Shown here piece by piece: positions 5,506 to 6,789 of a stretch of DNA of 6,789 nucleotides; position 1 is the stretch's first letter, and each line of letters begins with the position of its first letter. The DNA is from JBFJWU01 sp041623475 [NCBI: bacterium] (GTDB taxonomy: Bacteria > J088), in contig JBFJWU010000190.1 of the NCBI GenBank assembly GCA_041623475.1, positions 1 to 6,789 of the forward strand, written 5' to 3'. The position numbers and the translations under genes are program-made. The notes under the pieces were generated by a model. It was not told where the DNA came from. It searched no databases and was given only the letters and a program-made list of their open reading frames with translations.

Positions 5506-6765
5506 GTGCTGAAAACGGATGGCCAGAACAAGTTTGGACTGTCGCTGCGGCGCCTGCACGCACTGCTGCTGGGCGGGCTGGTTGCAGCCTGTACCGGTGA
5601 CGCGGCGGGCTTGGAGTTCCAGATCGCAATTACAGGAGCCGTCGGATTGACGGATGCGGCGCAGAACCTGCGGCTGGCCGCCTGGGTCGATGAAGCACCG
5701 GAACTGGGCAGTCGCCCGATTGATATTTTCCATATCGGCGAAAGCAAAAACCCTGATTCCGTCTGCCAGTTGGGGACCGAGCAGAATTCGTTTGTCTGCA
5801 CCAGCGAGGTGGTTGTGACGCCAGATGCGGATCTGTATATCGGCGCGTTCTATGAGTATTCGCACAGCAGCAACATGTTGCCCAGCGAGGGTGAGTTTTT
5901 TGCATACGTGGGACCGATTCGCGTTCCCAAAGGGCTGTCCACCGTCGAGGATATCGAGATCAAGATTGTCGATCCCGGAGCCGGGCTTGATACAACGGTT
6001 CAGGAGGCATCGGAACGCCTGATTGGTGTCGTCGTATCAGGTGGCGAGCAGGCGTTCCTGGATCTGGTCCATCCCTTCTATTCTGACCAGTGGAACCTGA
6101 CATTCGAAGACGTGAAGTCCTGGGTCGAAGGTGATTTCAGCAGCAGCAACACCTATGGGACGCAGGTCACATATGAAGATCCGTTGACAGCACCCGTTGC
6201 CGGCTTTTTCAACACCAATATTCGCGAAGACCTGAATATGGCTGAGGTCACAGTGACGACGGACAACCTGAACAAGAACACACTCAGCGCCGACTGGGAA
6301 GTCGAATACAAGGTGAAGTTGAGCAACGCCGAAGGGTTCTTTACGGTACGCGAGGACTGGCGATTATCGTTTCAGGAGACCGAGACGGACCTGTTGCTCG
6401 TTCAGAATACGGTTGTCTCGCAGGAAATCATTGGCGGGGAAAACGGCACGCTGGAAATTCGCGGCGGCAGTTTTTCCAACGGGCTTTTTTCAATCGACTG
6501 GGACCTGTCGGGCACCAACGCCGACGAGTTGCTGGTCGGGCTGGACAAGTACGATCCAGAGTCGCACTATTGGGACACCCAGACCGAGGTCACCTGGCCG
6601 ATCCTGAACGCCAGCGAATGTACCCTGGGCCCCGGCGGGACGTGTGTTACCAGTCCGCCGCTGGATGATTTCGGATTCTACCGTGTCCGGGTGCACCCAC
6701 GAGTCAGTGGCACGGCTGGACGTCCTTCGACGTTGTACCTGCCCGGGGATTCTTACCCGTACTAG
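5506..6765 (+). CDS. Predicted lipoprotein of unknown function
   Basis: I do not recognise this protein. From GTG 5506 it has 419 residues. The N-terminus is basic (two Lys, then RR), followed by a hydrophobic stretch HALLLGGLVAAC with a lipobox (VAAC, Cys at 29), so it is probably lipidated; Thr after the Cys would favour the outer membrane by the Gram-negative rule. The mature part is acidic and looks beta-rich. An early region (after the Cys to about 150) contains a Cys pair 11 apart. A middle region begins with an amphipathic helix (ERLIGVVVSGGEQAFLDLVHPFYSDQ) and a second (FEDVKSWVEGDF) before several strands ending in WRLSFQETETDLLLVQNTVV, a layout reminiscent of NTF2/SnoaL-like folds; this is only a guess. 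A second Cys pair (ECTLGPGGTC) lies near the end. In-frame TTG 5485 and GTG 5500 are upstream, but the promoter overlaps them. It follows the glycosyltransferase gene by 27 bp with its own promoter. Confidence 0.75.
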   Translation: MLKTDGQNKFGLSLRRLHALLLGGLVAACTGDAAGLEFQIAITGAVGLTDAAQNLRLAAWVDEAPELGSRPIDIFHIGESKNPDSVCQLGTEQNSFVCTSEVVVTPDADLYIGAFYEYSHSSNMLPSEGEFFAYVGPIRVPKGLSTVEDIEIKIVDPGAGLDTTVQEASERLIGVVVSGGEQAFLDLVHPFYSDQWNLTFEDVKSWVEGDFSSSNTYGTQVTYEDPLTAPVAGFFNTNIREDLNMAEVTVTTDNLNKNTLSADWEVEYKVKLSNAEGFFTVREDWRLSFQETETDLLLVQNTVVSQEIIGGENGTLEIRGGSFSNGLFSIDWDLSGTNADELLVGLDKYDPESHYWDTQTEVTWPILNASECTLGPGGTCVTSPPLDDFGFYRVRVHPRVSGTAGRPSTLYLPGDSYPY

Positions 6766-6789
6766 GTTTCTGCACCCACGTGCGACCCG

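Noticed and set aside
4174-5865. 563-codon open frame on the minus strand, antisense to the acylphosphatase and glycosyltransferase genes
   Set aside because: It mirrors the codons of two well-recognised genes, has no recognisable domain, and its composition (Arg/Gln/Pro-rich) is typical of antisense shadows in GC-rich DNA.
6692-6780. 10-bp direct repeat TGCACCCACG at 6692-6701 and 6771-6780
   Set aside because: Short, one copy is inside the lipoprotein coding region, with no flanking mobile-element features; probably chance.

Overview
The window is a compact, GC-rich bacterial segment with seven genes and almost no non-coding DNA. The set (HcaT/PPP-type MFS transporter, YhcC-type radical SAM protein, DnaJ, DUF3524/GTDC1-like glycosyltransferase, a predicted lipoprotein) and the tight gene packing fit a proteobacterium, most likely a gammaproteobacterium. 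This placement is inferred from protein resemblance alone. There are no RNA genes, IS elements, CRISPR arrays or phage genes, and no stretch over 300 bases lacks a gene.

Layout. On the left (1-1698, + strand) is the 3' end of an alpha/beta-hydrolase gene followed by an MFS transporter gene. In the middle (1601-4051, - strand) a three-gene unit is transcribed leftward: an ArsR-family repressor, dnaJ, and a TIGR01212 (YhcC-like) radical SAM gene. The last gene converges on the MFS gene and overlaps its 3' end by 98 bp. On the right (4118-5478, + strand) an acylphosphatase gene and a DUF3524/GTDC1-like glycosyltransferase gene overlap at ATGA. They diverge from arsR across a short region holding face-to-face candidate promoters and an imperfect palindrome. 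The window ends with a 419-codon gene for a predicted lipoprotein of unknown function, which has a good sigma70-type promoter of its own.

How the genes may work together. The arsR-dnaJ-radical SAM unit looks like an autoregulated operon; the repressor has a Cys-Cys pair near its C-terminus, suggesting a thiol, metal or metalloid signal. The same repressor could control the divergent acylphosphatase-glycosyltransferase pair, because the candidate operator lies in both promoters. The glycosyltransferase resembles animal GTDC1, the tRNA-queuosine mannosyltransferase, so a tRNA-modification role is a reasonable but unproven hypothesis.

Several starts are not the obvious ones: a TTG with a strong Shine-Dalgarno for the MFS gene, a probable CTG overlapping the dnaJ stop for the radical SAM gene, and a possibly leaderless GTG for the lipoprotein. 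I see no clearly new multi-gene system. The points most worth a second look are the divergent regulatory region, the non-canonical radical SAM start, the acylphosphatase-glycosyltransferase pair and the unrecognised lipoprotein.
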